Under the pieces are notes generated by a model, which saw only the letters and a list, made by a program, of their open reading frames with translations, did not search any database and was not told where the DNA came from. From positions 1-42,124 of the IMG/VR virus record IMGVR_UViG_2124908038_000006: a stretch of DNA of 42,124 nt. The stretch is one strand, 5' to 3'. The translations under genes were made by a program, and so were the position numbers. Shown here one piece after another: positions 6,291-14,804 of this stretch (position 1 is the stretch's first letter; each line of letters starts with the position of its first letter). Source of the stretch: a virus.

Positions 6291-8381
6291 ATGAGTGATA
6301 ACATAGACGAAATGATAAACAATTCCGATGGAAATTCCCGCCCACAGCAATCCGCATTCGGAATAAACATAAGTGATGAAAAAAAAGAGGATATTTTAAG
6401 CTATCTACTTGATGAACTTACGCAAGCCGAAGCAGCGAGAGCTGAACGGGTAAAAAAATGGATTAAGTGGCGTAGACAGCGCGAAGCAACTCCGGAACCG
6501 GCTGCTGGCGAGCATTCAATGGACAACGCGTCGCGTATTCAGCCTCCGTTGACGCAAATACATGCACAGACAGCTTACGCAAAAGTGAAAGGATACTATG
6601 ACACGGGAAAACCTTGGTTTTGGCAAGTGCGAAGCGCGAGCGATGTTCCGAAAGATCACGAAGATGCGAAATTGATTACTAAATATCTAGGATTGATATC
6701 CAATTCTCAAATGGATCTCAATATGGAACGCGTAAAGCGCGTAGTCTCCGACGAAGCAACATTCATGGGATTGCTTATGGTAAAAGTCGTATGGGATACG
6801 CTCGAATGGAACTTCAAGGCTGACACTGGAGACGGAAATACTGAAACACAGAAGATGATATTTCATGACGGTCCGAGTATTATACCGATTTCGCAAGAAG
6901 ATACGTACTATCCGCCATTTTGGGACGAAATACAGCGTATGCCATGGATTGCGCACAAGCTCCATTATCCTTTGCACGAGTTTGAAAACCGTATTGCCGA
7001 AGGTTTCTTCGAAGAACCGACGGATTCAAGCGGAATTGCGATCGACGTAAAAACTTGGCTTCGGGAAGACTTTACCGAGTCCGAAGAAGCGAGCGAAAAG
7101 ATGCGTGGATTCTCGGCCCGGGCGCCAAAAGTTATCGATCTCATGGAATTTCATTTCTTTTGGGATATCGACGACGACGGCATGTGGGAAGATTTGATAT
7201 TTACTATCCACGCAGATACAAAGACCATTGTTCGCATGGTTTATAACTCGATTGCTGCGAGAGAGTTCGAATCTTTTGGATTTATACCAAGAAGCTTCAT
7301 GCTTGAGTCTCGCGGCGTTGGCCAAATATGCGAAAGCTTACAAGACGAAGTAAGCGGAACGCATCGGCTTCGAAACGATGGAATGAAGCTTGCGACAATT
7401 AAAATGCTAGCTATGCGAAGGCAAGTTCTAAGAGAAAATAAAAATACTATCTATCAAGGCAAAGTCTGGATAACAGACAACCCTCGTGAAGACATGCAAG
7501 CGATTGCCCTTGGCGAAGTTCCCGCTTCGAGTCTTGAGAGCGAGAATATGATCTGGACCTTGACCGCTCAAGCAGTAGGCATCAGTTCTGTTGATCGAGG
7601 CTTTAGCGATCCGACACTCGGTTCTCGAGATACGTTCAAAGGCCAAGAATTGCGACTTCAGCAGTCCGAGAACATCATGTCGACTGTCATCGAGTCTACG
7701 TCTGAATCTTGGTCGCGAGTTGGGATGCTTGTTTTCTTTCAGCTAGTTCGAAATGCCAAACGCGTTATTTGGAATGAAAGACAACTTCAACGATTAACTG
7801 ACGAAGAAATAACCAGTCTTGAAAGCATACTGTCTATGCCTATGAGCGAGGTTCCGAGGAGACTGAAATTCGAGATCTATACGACCGATGTTGAACATGG
7901 ATATGAAACTCGACGAGAGACTATAATGCAACTGATGCAGTTGACGTTCCAAGCTCAGCCACAACTTGTGCAACTTTCGCAAGCTGTCTTTGGACCGCAA
8001 GGAATGCAACTTAAAGCCCAATCCCCGGATGCTTGGAACCAACTTCTTGAGATTTACGTAGGAAGCGTAAATTTACTCAAAGAAGCTTATGTCTTCGCGG
8101 ATTTCAACGATACCGAGAACTACTTGCAGGATGTTTCAAAATGGGAAAAGCTGATACAAGTCTTACGCGAAGCGAACGCACAACAGTTATCGTCACTTGA
8201 TAGCTTACGGAACCAAAGTCAAGGAGTTATGAATGCAGGAATCGGAAATGGAAATCCGCCGGCCGTCTCTGGGCCAGCTCCAGGCGGAGTCGGACCAGGA
8301 CCCGTCGGAACGAACCCCGTTGCAGCTACAGCAACAGCAATTCCTCAGGAAAATGGAGGAGCTAGCCCGAGGACTAGTTAG
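6291..8381 (+). CDS. Portal protein, podovirus type
   Basis: The 696-residue product has the length and composition of podovirus portals. It has an acidic helical N-terminus, a long alpha/beta body and a Gln-rich helical section (about 540-640), with a Pro/Gly-rich tail after about residue 645. The portal ring forms the DNA entry vertex and the connector for the tail. It is placed between TerL and scaffold as expected. A strong AGGAG precedes the start. The final 149 bases also encode the N-terminus of the next gene in another frame, which may explain the low-complexity tail. Confidence 0.85.
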   Translation: MSDNIDEMINNSDGNSRPQQSAFGINISDEKKEDILSYLLDELTQAEAARAERVKKWIKWRRQREATPEPAAGEHSMDNASRIQPPLTQIHAQTAYAKVKGYYDTGKPWFWQVRSASDVPKDHEDAKLITKYLGLISNSQMDLNMERVKRVVSDEATFMGLLMVKVVWDTLEWNFKADTGDGNTETQKMIFHDGPSIIPISQEDTYYPPFWDEIQRMPWIAHKLHYPLHEFENRIAEGFFEEPTDSSGIAIDVKTWLREDFTESEEASEKMRGFSARAPKVIDLMEFHFFWDIDDDGMWEDLIFTIHADTKTIVRMVYNSIAAREFESFGFIPRSFMLESRGVGQICESLQDEVSGTHRLRNDGMKLATIKMLAMRRQVLRENKNTIYQGKVWITDNPREDMQAIALGEVPASSLESENMIWTLTAQAVGISSVDRGFSDPTLGSRDTFKGQELRLQQSENIMSTVIESTSESWSRVGMLVFFQLVRNAKRVIWNERQLQRLTDEEITSLESILSMPMSEVPRRLKFEIYTTDVEHGYETRRETIMQLMQLTFQAQPQLVQLSQAVFGPQGMQLKAQSPDAWNQLLEIYVGSVNLLKEAYVFADFNDTENYLQDVSKWEKLIQVLREANAQQLSSLDSLRNQSQGVMNAGIGNGNPPAVSGPAPGGVGPGPVGTNPVAATATAIPQENGGASPRTS

Positions 8382-8571
8382 TAGCGAATATTGGGAATTG
8401 GTAAGCCTTGTGCTTATTGAAGGTCTTGAGGATGCTAAGGGAGCCTTGGAAAGCGAATCGACCGACGACAAGACATTGCGTGTGCGACAAGGCGAATCGA
8501 AAGCGTATCGATCCGCGTACAATCAGTTTTTGAGCTTGTCGAAGGACGTTTCAAAGGAGCAACATGAGTGA
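8233..8571 (+). CDS. Small helical protein overlapping portal, 112 aa
   Basis: AAGGAG lies 8 bases before the ATG at 8233, inside the portal gene and in a different frame, so the first ~50 residues are dual-coded. The product is Gln/Glu-rich and helical, without recognised motif. It ends by overlapping the scaffold start by eight bases. Several podophages carry a small gene of unknown function between portal and scaffold; a role in head assembly is possible. The ribosome site and protein-like composition beyond the overlap (8382-8571) make it real. Confidence 0.7.
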   Translation: MQESEMEIRRPSLGQLQAESDQDPSERTPLQLQQQQFLRKMEELARGLVSSEYWELVSLVLIEGLEDAKGALESESTDDKTLRVRQGESKAYRSAYNQFLSLSKDVSKEQHE

Positions 8572-9382
8572 TATTGTAGATAACGAAAGCCAATCCGAAG
8601 ATCAGGCCCAAGAACCCGAGTTGGACATTCAAATTGGCGAGCAAACGCCCGAGGCTAAGCCTGAAGTCGTAACGCTAACGCCGGCAGAATTTGCGGCTTT
8701 GAAAGCCCAAGGAGACAGCGCTAGCGCGATTCAGAAAGGCATCGAAGGTCTATCTTCGCGTATAAATCCGACATACGCTCCGCCTCCAAATACTGCCAAT
8801 GCACCGATGCAAACAGCGGAGGAGTATTTCACTGAGCATAGCGACGATCTTTTTGATAAAGAAAAAGGCGCTAAGGTCATGGCGGAATATACAAAGCGGA
8901 TAACTGAGCGCGAGTATGGACCGATTATCAATAACCTTTCGGCGCATTTTGCGGCTACAAAGAAAGAATTACTTTCTGCCAAAGATCCTATGTTCAAAAA
9001 ATACGAAGCTGAGATTGAGCAATTGGTAAAAAGCCAGCCGCAAAATATTCAGCTTCAACCGGATGTCTACGATAGAGCTTGGCTGACTGTGAGACAAAAG
9101 CATCAAGCAGAAATCGAAGAGGAAGGCATTAATGCTAAAGTCGACGAGAGACTTAATGCAAAGCTTAAGGAACTTGGAATTGATCCAAGTAAGCCCAAAG
9201 CTGATCCAAGGCCTCCGGCATATGCAAACAGCGAAGCACGCAGTGGCGGAAGCGCGCCTTCCGCTGGTCGAAAAACGGTTCGTTTACCAAACGAGGAAAC
9301 GAAGCAAAAGCTTGAGATCGAAGCGCGAAAGCGCGGTCTCGACATGGCTGATCTTTTACGGATCAAGGGATATACATCATAA
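8564..9382 (+). CDS. Scaffolding protein candidate
   Basis: A 272-residue, highly charged protein. It has an acidic N-terminal third, a long helical middle (about 85-205), a flexible Pro/Gly/Ser stretch (about 206-230) and a compact basic helical C-terminus. This is the usual form of scaffolding proteins, whose basic C-terminal helix binds the capsid subunit and which leave the procapsid before packaging. Position between portal and capsid genes supports it. No protease domain is visible. AGGAG lies seven bases before the ATG. Confidence 0.7.
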   Translation: MSDIVDNESQSEDQAQEPELDIQIGEQTPEAKPEVVTLTPAEFAALKAQGDSASAIQKGIEGLSSRINPTYAPPPNTANAPMQTAEEYFTEHSDDLFDKEKGAKVMAEYTKRITEREYGPIINNLSAHFAATKKELLSAKDPMFKKYEAEIEQLVKSQPQNIQLQPDVYDRAWLTVRQKHQAEIEEEGINAKVDERLNAKLKELGIDPSKPKADPRPPAYANSEARSGGSAPSAGRKTVRLPNEETKQKLEIEARKRGLDMADLLRIKGYTS

Positions 9383-10224
9383 TGGCCAGAACAGCAAGCG
9401 TAACTAAGGCTGCGAAAATCAAAACTTCGGTACCTAAATCTCAAGTGATAAACTCGGTTCCGGATAGCGATAGCTTAGGCCAAGTTTATCGCGTAACGGA
9501 TGCCACTACGCATGAGGAAATCATCCGATACGCAGAACTTCCGGGAGTTGTTCTTGAGTTCGACGTAGTTAAGTTCCAAAAGCTTGACGATGACTTTGTC
9601 TCAATGCTTCCAGCAAGCGCCCAGAAAGCTTATTGGCTTACGCTGGCCGAATACGAAGATCGGCGTAAGCTTGCTGATCGTGCCGTGTACGAGGCTACAT
9701 CTGTCGATCCAATGTCGAAATTGCTTGACGGACCGAGAGGAACGGCAAATCCGCTCGTGCGTGATGCCCTTGAAGTACAACGGCTTGCACCTGAGTACTA
9801 TTTCACATGGCGAATAGAAGGTGGCCAGGGCGATCTGGATTCCGCCCGAAGAGCTGGATTTCGTGTCATGTGCCGGCCAAAAGACGAGATCGAGCGTAAT
9901 ACTAAATCGCCGATCGAATGGACTGGGGAACGTTGGAAAATACGCGATGGCACTTCGGATCCGATAAGTGGCGATGAAATCTTCAATGTTATGGTTTATA
10001 TACGTAAACAGGCATGGAAAGATAACCTCGACGCTATGAGTATGGTCAGCCATAACGCATATTCAACGAATAAGAAGCAATTTGTCGAGGGAGTCGATAA
10101 CCTAAGTCGCGATATGCTATCGGCCAAAGAGCGAATACAAGTAGCTGATCTTGACGAATTACATATTGAAGAGCATACTTTAATTAGAAATGGAACTCGG
10201 GTCCAGGAAGATCCGAAGAATTAG
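9382..10224 (+). CDS. Hypothetical protein in head gene cluster, 280 aa
   Basis: The start overlaps the scaffold stop as TAATG. The protein has a basic N-terminus, then mixed alpha/beta sequence with several Trp and Tyr-rich parts (about 130-200) and an acidic C-terminal end. No known domain is recognised. Its place between scaffold and decoration genes suggests a minor head or assembly component. Abundant charged residues argue against a surface adhesin. Confidence 0.65.
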   Translation: MARTASVTKAAKIKTSVPKSQVINSVPDSDSLGQVYRVTDATTHEEIIRYAELPGVVLEFDVVKFQKLDDDFVSMLPASAQKAYWLTLAEYEDRRKLADRAVYEATSVDPMSKLLDGPRGTANPLVRDALEVQRLAPEYYFTWRIEGGQGDLDSARRAGFRVMCRPKDEIERNTKSPIEWTGERWKIRDGTSDPISGDEIFNVMVYIRKQAWKDNLDAMSMVSHNAYSTNKKQFVEGVDNLSRDMLSAKERIQVADLDELHIEEHTLIRNGTRVQEDPKN

Positions 10225-10227
10225 GTA

Positions 10228-10249
10228 TCAGGCAACCGAAATAGCCTGA
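10228..10249 (+). promoter_or_regulatory. Short hairpin before the capsid-decoration genes
   Basis: Six-base arms TCAGGC/GCCTGA enclose a 10-nt loop, just upstream of the ribosome site of the decoration gene. There is no U-tract, so termination is unlikely. A 5' stem can stabilise the highly expressed downstream message. It lies in one of the few intergenic gaps of the late block. Confidence 0.35.
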
Positions 10250-10264
10250 AAGGAAGCTGTTGGA

Positions 10265-10762
10265 ATGGCTAACACGAATACGCCGTATGGCTTTCGTCTA
10301 TGGTCGCAAATAGGAGCGGGAACGACAACTCCGTTGTCTCCGTCGCTTCTTAAAGTATCATCTGCTACGACGCTTAAGGTCGGTGATCCGGTCAAGTCGT
10401 CGCTCGGAGTCGGATACTTGGCAGCCGGAACGAATGCGATATACGGAATCTGCGATTCTCCCGTTCCTGGATGGAACGAAACTGCTACGCAATTGCATTA
10501 TCCGGACTTGCTGCCTGCCGTAGATTCGAGCATTTGGCGAGTTCAGAGTATCGGAACGACCAACGTAACCGCTGGTTATATGGGCGTAGCGTCAAAGAAG
10601 TATCGTATCGGAGGAACCACGTCTGGCTATACCGGTATCGATCTATCGCACTCAACGGGAGGCGTGATGCAAGTAATCGGTCTCGCTCCTGGTTCTGCCT
10701 TGGGAACGTATGCTGAGCTTCTTGTCGTCATAGCTCGCGGCGCGTTCTACGGCGCGGCGTAA
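10265..10762 (+). CDS. Capsid decoration/head stabilisation protein candidate
   Basis: A 165-residue, Gly/Thr/Ser-rich beta protein. It opens MANTNTPYGFR, a phrase typical of a family of small phage head proteins found immediately before the major capsid gene. It probably binds the outer capsid and strengthens it. Regular short hydrophobic strands and few charges fit a beta-barrel. The capsid gene follows after 25 bases. Confidence 0.65.
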   Translation: MANTNTPYGFRLWSQIGAGTTTPLSPSLLKVSSATTLKVGDPVKSSLGVGYLAAGTNAIYGICDSPVPGWNETATQLHYPDLLPAVDSSIWRVQSIGTTNVTAGYMGVASKKYRIGGTTSGYTGIDLSHSTGGVMQVIGLAPGSALGTYAELLVVIARGAFYGAA

Positions 10763-10787
10763 TCTCGCAGCGTAAGGAGAAGCAACA

Positions 10788-11687
10788 ATGGCATTAATGA
10801 GCGCTGCGAGGTTATCGCAGCTTTGGGAAAAGGACCTGACGAAAGAGTTCTTCGATGAGTACGAAAGGTGGCCTTCGATTGTCACCGATGTGCTCCATGT
10901 AACGGAAAACGGCGCTGATCACTATATTAAAGAAGGCTTGATGGCCTCCTTTGGTGCCGCGCCGCAAGTCTACGATGGGCAGGCATTTCCGTATGATGCT
11001 CTGTACCAGGGCCCGGAGAAAGTCGTTTACTTCAACGAGTACGGATTTGCGGCTCAGGCTACCCGAGTCATGATGGAAGACGATCGTCAGGACATCATGA
11101 AGAAAGTTGCCCGAGAGCAGGCTAAATCGATGGCGTACACGATTGAGCTTCAGGGCTGGGATTTGATCAATTCCGGTTTTGGCACGAGCCGAGTTGGTAT
11201 TGATAGCGTAGCGCTATTTAGCTCTGCTCACCCGATGTACGGTCCGCAAGGCGGAACGATATCGAACTTGCTCACCGGATCGCTGTCGAAGTTGAACTTG
11301 CAAGCCGCTATGGACAAGTATTCTGCGCTCGTAAACGAGCGGAATATTCCGGTCTACGCGATGCCGCCGTTTACGCTGATCATTCATCCCTCGAATCGAT
11401 GGATGGCTGAGATACTTGGCGGAAGCGATCTGGATCCGGATAGTGCGGGAAATGCGATTAACCCGGTAAAGTCCAAGTTTAACTTCAAGATGGTACCGTT
11501 TCTGACTTCGGCTACTACTTGGGCGCTGTTGGACGAGAAAATGCACGATCTGCGTTGGATTTGGCGTCGAAAGATCAAGTACGAGCCCGCGGTGGACTTT
11601 ATTACTGGAAACGTACTTTGGAAGGCCCACATGCGTGCGCTTTCGACCTTCTTCCACTGGCGCGGAACTGTCGGATCGGCGGGTTAA
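10788..11687 (+). CDS. Major capsid protein, HK97-fold (Mu gpT-like)
   Basis: The 299-residue product reads as a gpT-type major head protein. It has an N-terminal helical arm, a long-helix region around AREQAKSMAYTIELQ (about 106-120), the typical segment SSAHPMYGPQGGTISNLL in the middle, a P-domain phrase PPFTLIIHPSNRW, and a C-terminal strand with Trp-rich ends. It assembles the icosahedral shell. A clear GGAG ribosome site precedes the ATG. No N-terminal delta domain or protease is obvious, agreeing with a separate scaffold gene. Confidence 0.82.
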   Translation: MALMSAARLSQLWEKDLTKEFFDEYERWPSIVTDVLHVTENGADHYIKEGLMASFGAAPQVYDGQAFPYDALYQGPEKVVYFNEYGFAAQATRVMMEDDRQDIMKKVAREQAKSMAYTIELQGWDLINSGFGTSRVGIDSVALFSSAHPMYGPQGGTISNLLTGSLSKLNLQAAMDKYSALVNERNIPVYAMPPFTLIIHPSNRWMAEILGGSDLDPDSAGNAINPVKSKFNFKMVPFLTSATTWALLDEKMHDLRWIWRRKIKYEPAVDFITGNVLWKAHMRALSTFFHWRGTVGSAG

Positions 11688-11690
11688 GCC

Positions 11691-12095
11691 ATGGCATACG
11701 GTAAAACGGTCTCCACGGGCCTTACGAGCTTCATAGGCCCGCCCGACGTAAGCGGAGTCCCGATTGCCAAGGGGACCGGAACAAAGCTCGCCATAGGCTG
11801 GAATGGAGCAGGTGCGACGTCAGTGAGCTTTACGATGATAGGGGATATCCAGAAGCTTGGCGGTACGCCTCCGACTGGAAGCTCCTATGGAACCGCGCTG
11901 CCGAACACTGACGTGATCAAGAGCGCTTTCTTGGTCAAGATTACGGCGCCCGCCGCTCCGGTTGATGTTACGGACAAGGCGACTATTACCGGGGACAATA
12001 CGGTAAAGTTGACGGCAATTACTGCCGCGAACGCGTCGAACGCGTACTTGTTCGTAATATTCGATCAGCAAGACAAGATGGGTGCAAAGCGATAG
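11691..12095 (+). CDS. Small beta-rich virion protein candidate, 134 aa
   Basis: An Ala/Gly/Thr-rich, low-charge sequence with alternating hydrophobic residues suggests a beta-sandwich. It starts four bases after the capsid gene. A second decoration protein, fibre-type adaptor or Ig-like head protein are all possible. No family recognised. Base composition is slightly more GC-rich than the block average. Confidence 0.6.
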   Translation: MAYGKTVSTGLTSFIGPPDVSGVPIAKGTGTKLAIGWNGAGATSVSFTMIGDIQKLGGTPPTGSSYGTALPNTDVIKSAFLVKITAPAAPVDVTDKATITGDNTVKLTAITAANASNAYLFVIFDQQDKMGAKR

Positions 12096-12107
12096 GAGAG
12101 CAAGGAT

Positions 12108-12419
12108 ATGGGTCAGCCTGAAGGGCAGATTCAGTACTATACCAAGGAGTACAACGCCTTGGATTCAGGGGGATATGCTCTGTTGGCAAATCAGGGCAAT
12201 CCCCCTGGTGCTCAATTAGGCGAGCGGTGTTATATATGTACGATATGCAATATCGCTTTTCCTGAAAGCAAGATGCGATTGTTTCGCGGAAGATACTATT
12301 GCGTTCCGAATGATGATTATAAAGATATAGCGTCGATTCTTAAAGTCGAATGGGCCCGAGGATACAAGCCTCAAGGTCTTGGGACGGAAAGAATCATACC
12401 GCCTATCATACGAGGATAA
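12108..12419 (+). CDS. Zinc-ribbon-like phage protein, 103 aa
   Basis: Residues about 41-70 show CYICTIC followed by a short hairpin region and another Cys (RYYC), which resembles the small CxxC...CxxC protein found in head-tail clusters of many phages. The second CxxC is incomplete here: only one Cys is left, with Asp residues following. Zinc binding is therefore possible through Cys and Asp, or lost. The N-terminus is polar and the C-terminus basic. Role unknown. Confidence 0.6.
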   Translation: MGQPEGQIQYYTKEYNALDSGGYALLANQGNPPGAQLGERCYICTICNIAFPESKMRLFRGRYYCVPNDDYKDIASILKVEWARGYKPQGLGTERIIPPIIRG

Positions 12420-12423
12420 GCTT

Positions 12424-13533
12424 GTGACTATACCGGGATTAAGTTCGATAACTGCACCGTCTTCCGCGGCTATGCTATGGATTGCGGACCCGAACGCGAG
12501 TCCGCAGGACCAGAGCATAACGCTGCCGAACCTGTTCAAGTGGCTGCTGAAGAAGTACCCGCTTCCGCTTGCGTCAAGCGCTTCCCCCTATACCCTGGCC
12601 GCTCCGTTCAACAGCCCGTTTCTCGTCACGACAGGGGCGTCGGCGTTTGTGTTCAACCTCCCTGCGGCGACGGGAAGCGGCTTCCAGGTCGAGATCAAGA
12701 AGGTGGACTCCGGCGCAGGCGCTGTGCAGATAGCGCCCAACGGCTCGGACGTGATCGACGCGGCCGGGAACAACAGCATCTATCTCGGCTACCGGTGGCA
12801 GGGCGTGAGGCTCACCGATGTCGCGGCCAATGTGTGGGAAGTGCAGCCGATAGGAAAGCGGACTGTCGTCTCGGCAACGCTGTCGGGCGTCACGCTCATT
12901 GATTCGCTCGACACGGACTTCCTGTTCACAGGAGCATCGACAGTGACGCTTCCTGCGAAGCCCTTCCCGGGGCAGCGGATGACGTTCAAGGCCAATACGG
13001 CGGCGACCTCGGTCATAAGCGCGAACTCAGGCCAGACCATCGGAACGACAAGCTCGACAAGCTTCAGCCTCTATGCCCAGGAAGACTACGTCACGCTTGA
13101 GTGGGATGGCACGGGCATCTGGTATGTCGTTGCGACGAATGGCCCTATATATAAAGTTATACAGACAACTTCTGCTAGTTTGTTTCTTCCGGGTGGCTGG
13201 CGAATACTGGGCGATCCATCTTTGGGCACGTTACAACCGGGAGTATATAACTTTGAACTAGACTTAACTGTGGCGCTTATGGCCAATTCGGATTCAGAAA
13301 TAGCATTTGCGATAGGAAATGGCACGACGCCAATGGTACAAAGATCTTGTTTAGCATCTATCGTGTCTGGAGATTCTTGGTATCCCCTTCATCTAGCTGA
13401 AAGAAACTATAAACTGTCCTCCGCTTCGGTTATTCGAACATTATTCTTTCCAAATAAAGAAGGTTTAGTAGGTGAAGTTATGTTTGATTCTACAAGAATC
13501 GTAGGCCAAATAACTGCGCAAAGAATAGGATGA
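12424..13533 (+). CDS. Tail fibre/adhesin-like protein with mosaic composition
   Basis: GTG at 12424 lies eight bases after GAGG and gives 369 residues. After a short N-terminal segment there are two related beta-sandwich-like repeats (about 50-145 and 150-240), each ending with a strand-rich phrase of the kind YVTLEWDGTGIWYVV. A distinct C-terminal third (about 240-369) may be the receptor-binding tip. The first two thirds are GC-rich (41 G/C in the 60 bases from 12661) and the last third is AT-rich (25 in the 60 from 13261), with the change near 13140. This suggests a recombined fibre gene. Function is inferred from repeat type and position. Confidence 0.6.
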   Translation: MTIPGLSSITAPSSAAMLWIADPNASPQDQSITLPNLFKWLLKKYPLPLASSASPYTLAAPFNSPFLVTTGASAFVFNLPAATGSGFQVEIKKVDSGAGAVQIAPNGSDVIDAAGNNSIYLGYRWQGVRLTDVAANVWEVQPIGKRTVVSATLSGVTLIDSLDTDFLFTGASTVTLPAKPFPGQRMTFKANTAATSVISANSGQTIGTTSSTSFSLYAQEDYVTLEWDGTGIWYVVATNGPIYKVIQTTSASLFLPGGWRILGDPSLGTLQPGVYNFELDLTVALMANSDSEIAFAIGNGTTPMVQRSCLASIVSGDSWYPLHLAERNYKLSSASVIRTLFFPNKEGLVGEVMFDSTRIVGQITAQRIG

Positions 13534-13546
13534 CCTAGGAAAACAA

Positions 13547-13828
13547 ATGCAGTGGTCAGGAACCATATCGATAGCAACGTTGGTCAGCTTAATCATAGCT
13601 ATTATCGGTTTCGTTTATGCTATGGGAAAGCTTGTAGCTCGATTCGAAGTCATAGAGAATCGAGTTATCGAAGACCGAGAGACGAACTCGAATCAGCATA
13701 ATGAGTTCTACGGAACGACACGAAATGTCGAAGGTATCAAGGTTGAGATAACAAATTTGGTCAAGAACGTGGACGAGATGCGAATAGACGTAAGGGAGAT
13801 TCTTACTCGTCTTCCGGGAGATAGATGA
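13547..13828 (+). CDS. N-terminal membrane helix plus coiled-coil protein, 93 aa
   Basis: A hydrophobic helix (about 9-27) is followed by a charged helical tail with heptad-like spacing up to the C-terminus. This resembles haemolysin XhlA-type or other phage membrane-anchored accessory proteins sometimes tied to holin function. It starts 13 bases after the fibre gene and the next gene follows after one base. Without homology the role stays open: lysis accessory or tail-associated membrane protein. Confidence 0.55.
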   Translation: MQWSGTISIATLVSLIIAIIGFVYAMGKLVARFEVIENRVIEDRETNSNQHNEFYGTTRNVEGIKVEITNLVKNVDEMRIDVREILTRLPGDR

Positions 13829-13829
13829 T

Positions 13830-14372
13830 ATGAAAGTACTTTGGAAACGAGACGCAGGCTTGCTAACGTATGATCGAACTGACGGAACAGAGATAACCAT
13901 TCCGGTTTCTTGTATCGTTCGAAACGAGATCAACGGTTTAAGAAATGTTCTCGAAGCTCCTGTTTATACTGAGAATAAAGATGCAACCAAGGGAAAACCA
14001 TATATGCCAAGAGCTTTTCCAAAAGGTCTTTGGCATATCGTAGCTATGTTGCGAAAGATCGATCCTTACGAAGCGCCGTACTTTGTTTCCACTGATGCGC
14101 ATCAAAGTGTAACAGTATGGAGCGAGGTTTACTCGCAAAATGATAATCGAACAGTTCACTATGGAATACCATTGCGTGAACAGATTGAAGACTATGGATA
14201 CGGCTTTCATGATTCAATTTCCCTATCGACACTTGGTTGCGGACGGCATAACACAGATAACGTATGCGCTGACGCAGTTCCAGGAACGCATGAAACATTC
14301 GAAGGAAGGCTATTTCGAACTTACGTAAAGCTTGCACTTGAAGATGGCCCTATTCCCTTGGAGGTAGTCTAA
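13830..14372 (+). CDS. Possible L,D-transpeptidase/YkuD-like cell-wall protein, 180 aa
   Basis: The beta-rich product has the phrase YMPRAFPKG (58-66), common in phage and prophage YkuD/DUF5675-type proteins. It also has GYGFHDSISLSTLGCGRH (about 123-140), which matches the order of catalytic features in L,D-transpeptidases: His, then S/T, Gly, Cys137 and Arg139. The spacing from His127 to Cys137 is shorter than usual, and the motif reads STLGCGR rather than SHGCxR. Such enzymes act on peptidoglycan stems. A tail-associated role during entry or a lysis role would suit the site between fibre and tail genes. An L-shaped beta structural protein is the alternative. Confidence 0.4.
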   Translation: MKVLWKRDAGLLTYDRTDGTEITIPVSCIVRNEINGLRNVLEAPVYTENKDATKGKPYMPRAFPKGLWHIVAMLRKIDPYEAPYFVSTDAHQSVTVWSEVYSQNDNRTVHYGIPLREQIEDYGYGFHDSISLSTLGCGRHNTDNVCADAVPGTHETFEGRLFRTYVKLALEDGPIPLEVV

Positions 14373-14665
14373 TGGCAGCTAAAACGCCAAGCAACGGATT
14401 CTTGAAACTAACGAATAACGATACGTTTGATACCCCATCACCGTATCATGTATTTCAGCCTAGAGCACTTGAATGGTCCGGAGCTACCGCGGCTGGACAG
14501 CACGCGGCGATCGTAGATATCAATGGAACAACCGTATGCTGGCTTACTGCAAGCGGTAACGGAGATCACGTGGTTCTTGATGGGCACTATTGGGGCGAGT
14601 CTCGTCCCTGGCATACTCCGGTAACGGCTACTATGTCTGCTGGAGCGATCTTCATCGTAGTTTAA
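14372..14665 (+). CDS. Small beta-rich hypothetical protein, 97 aa
   Basis: The start overlaps the preceding stop (TAATG) and the sequence is Gly/Ala/Thr-rich with several Trp, suggesting a compact beta fold. It is probably a minor virion component. No family recognised. Confidence 0.6.
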   Translation: MAAKTPSNGFLKLTNNDTFDTPSPYHVFQPRALEWSGATAAGQHAAIVDINGTTVCWLTASGNGDHVVLDGHYWGESRPWHTPVTATMSAGAIFIVV

Positions 14666-14678
14666 GGAGTAAAGAGAA

Positions 14679-14804
14679 ATGACTAAGAGCATGGAAAGCA
14701 AAATGGCCAAGATGAAAGCCGAAGACAAGGCTGAGAGCAAAACGAAAAAGCGCAAAGCTCCGGCGAAAAAGATCAAGTCCAAAGCTAAAGGAAAAAAGAA
14801 ATAA
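14679..14804 (+). CDS. Lys-rich microprotein, 41 aa
   Basis: A good ribosome site (AAGGAG, ATG 10 bases on) and a TAATG junction with the next gene support this short gene. More than a third of its residues are Lys, with Ala, Ser and Glu. It has the look of a histone H1-tail-like, DNA- or RNA-binding peptide. A packaged DNA-condensing peptide or a small virion protein is possible. Confidence 0.55.
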   Translation: MTKSMESKMAKMKAEDKAESKTKKRKAPAKKIKSKAKGKKK

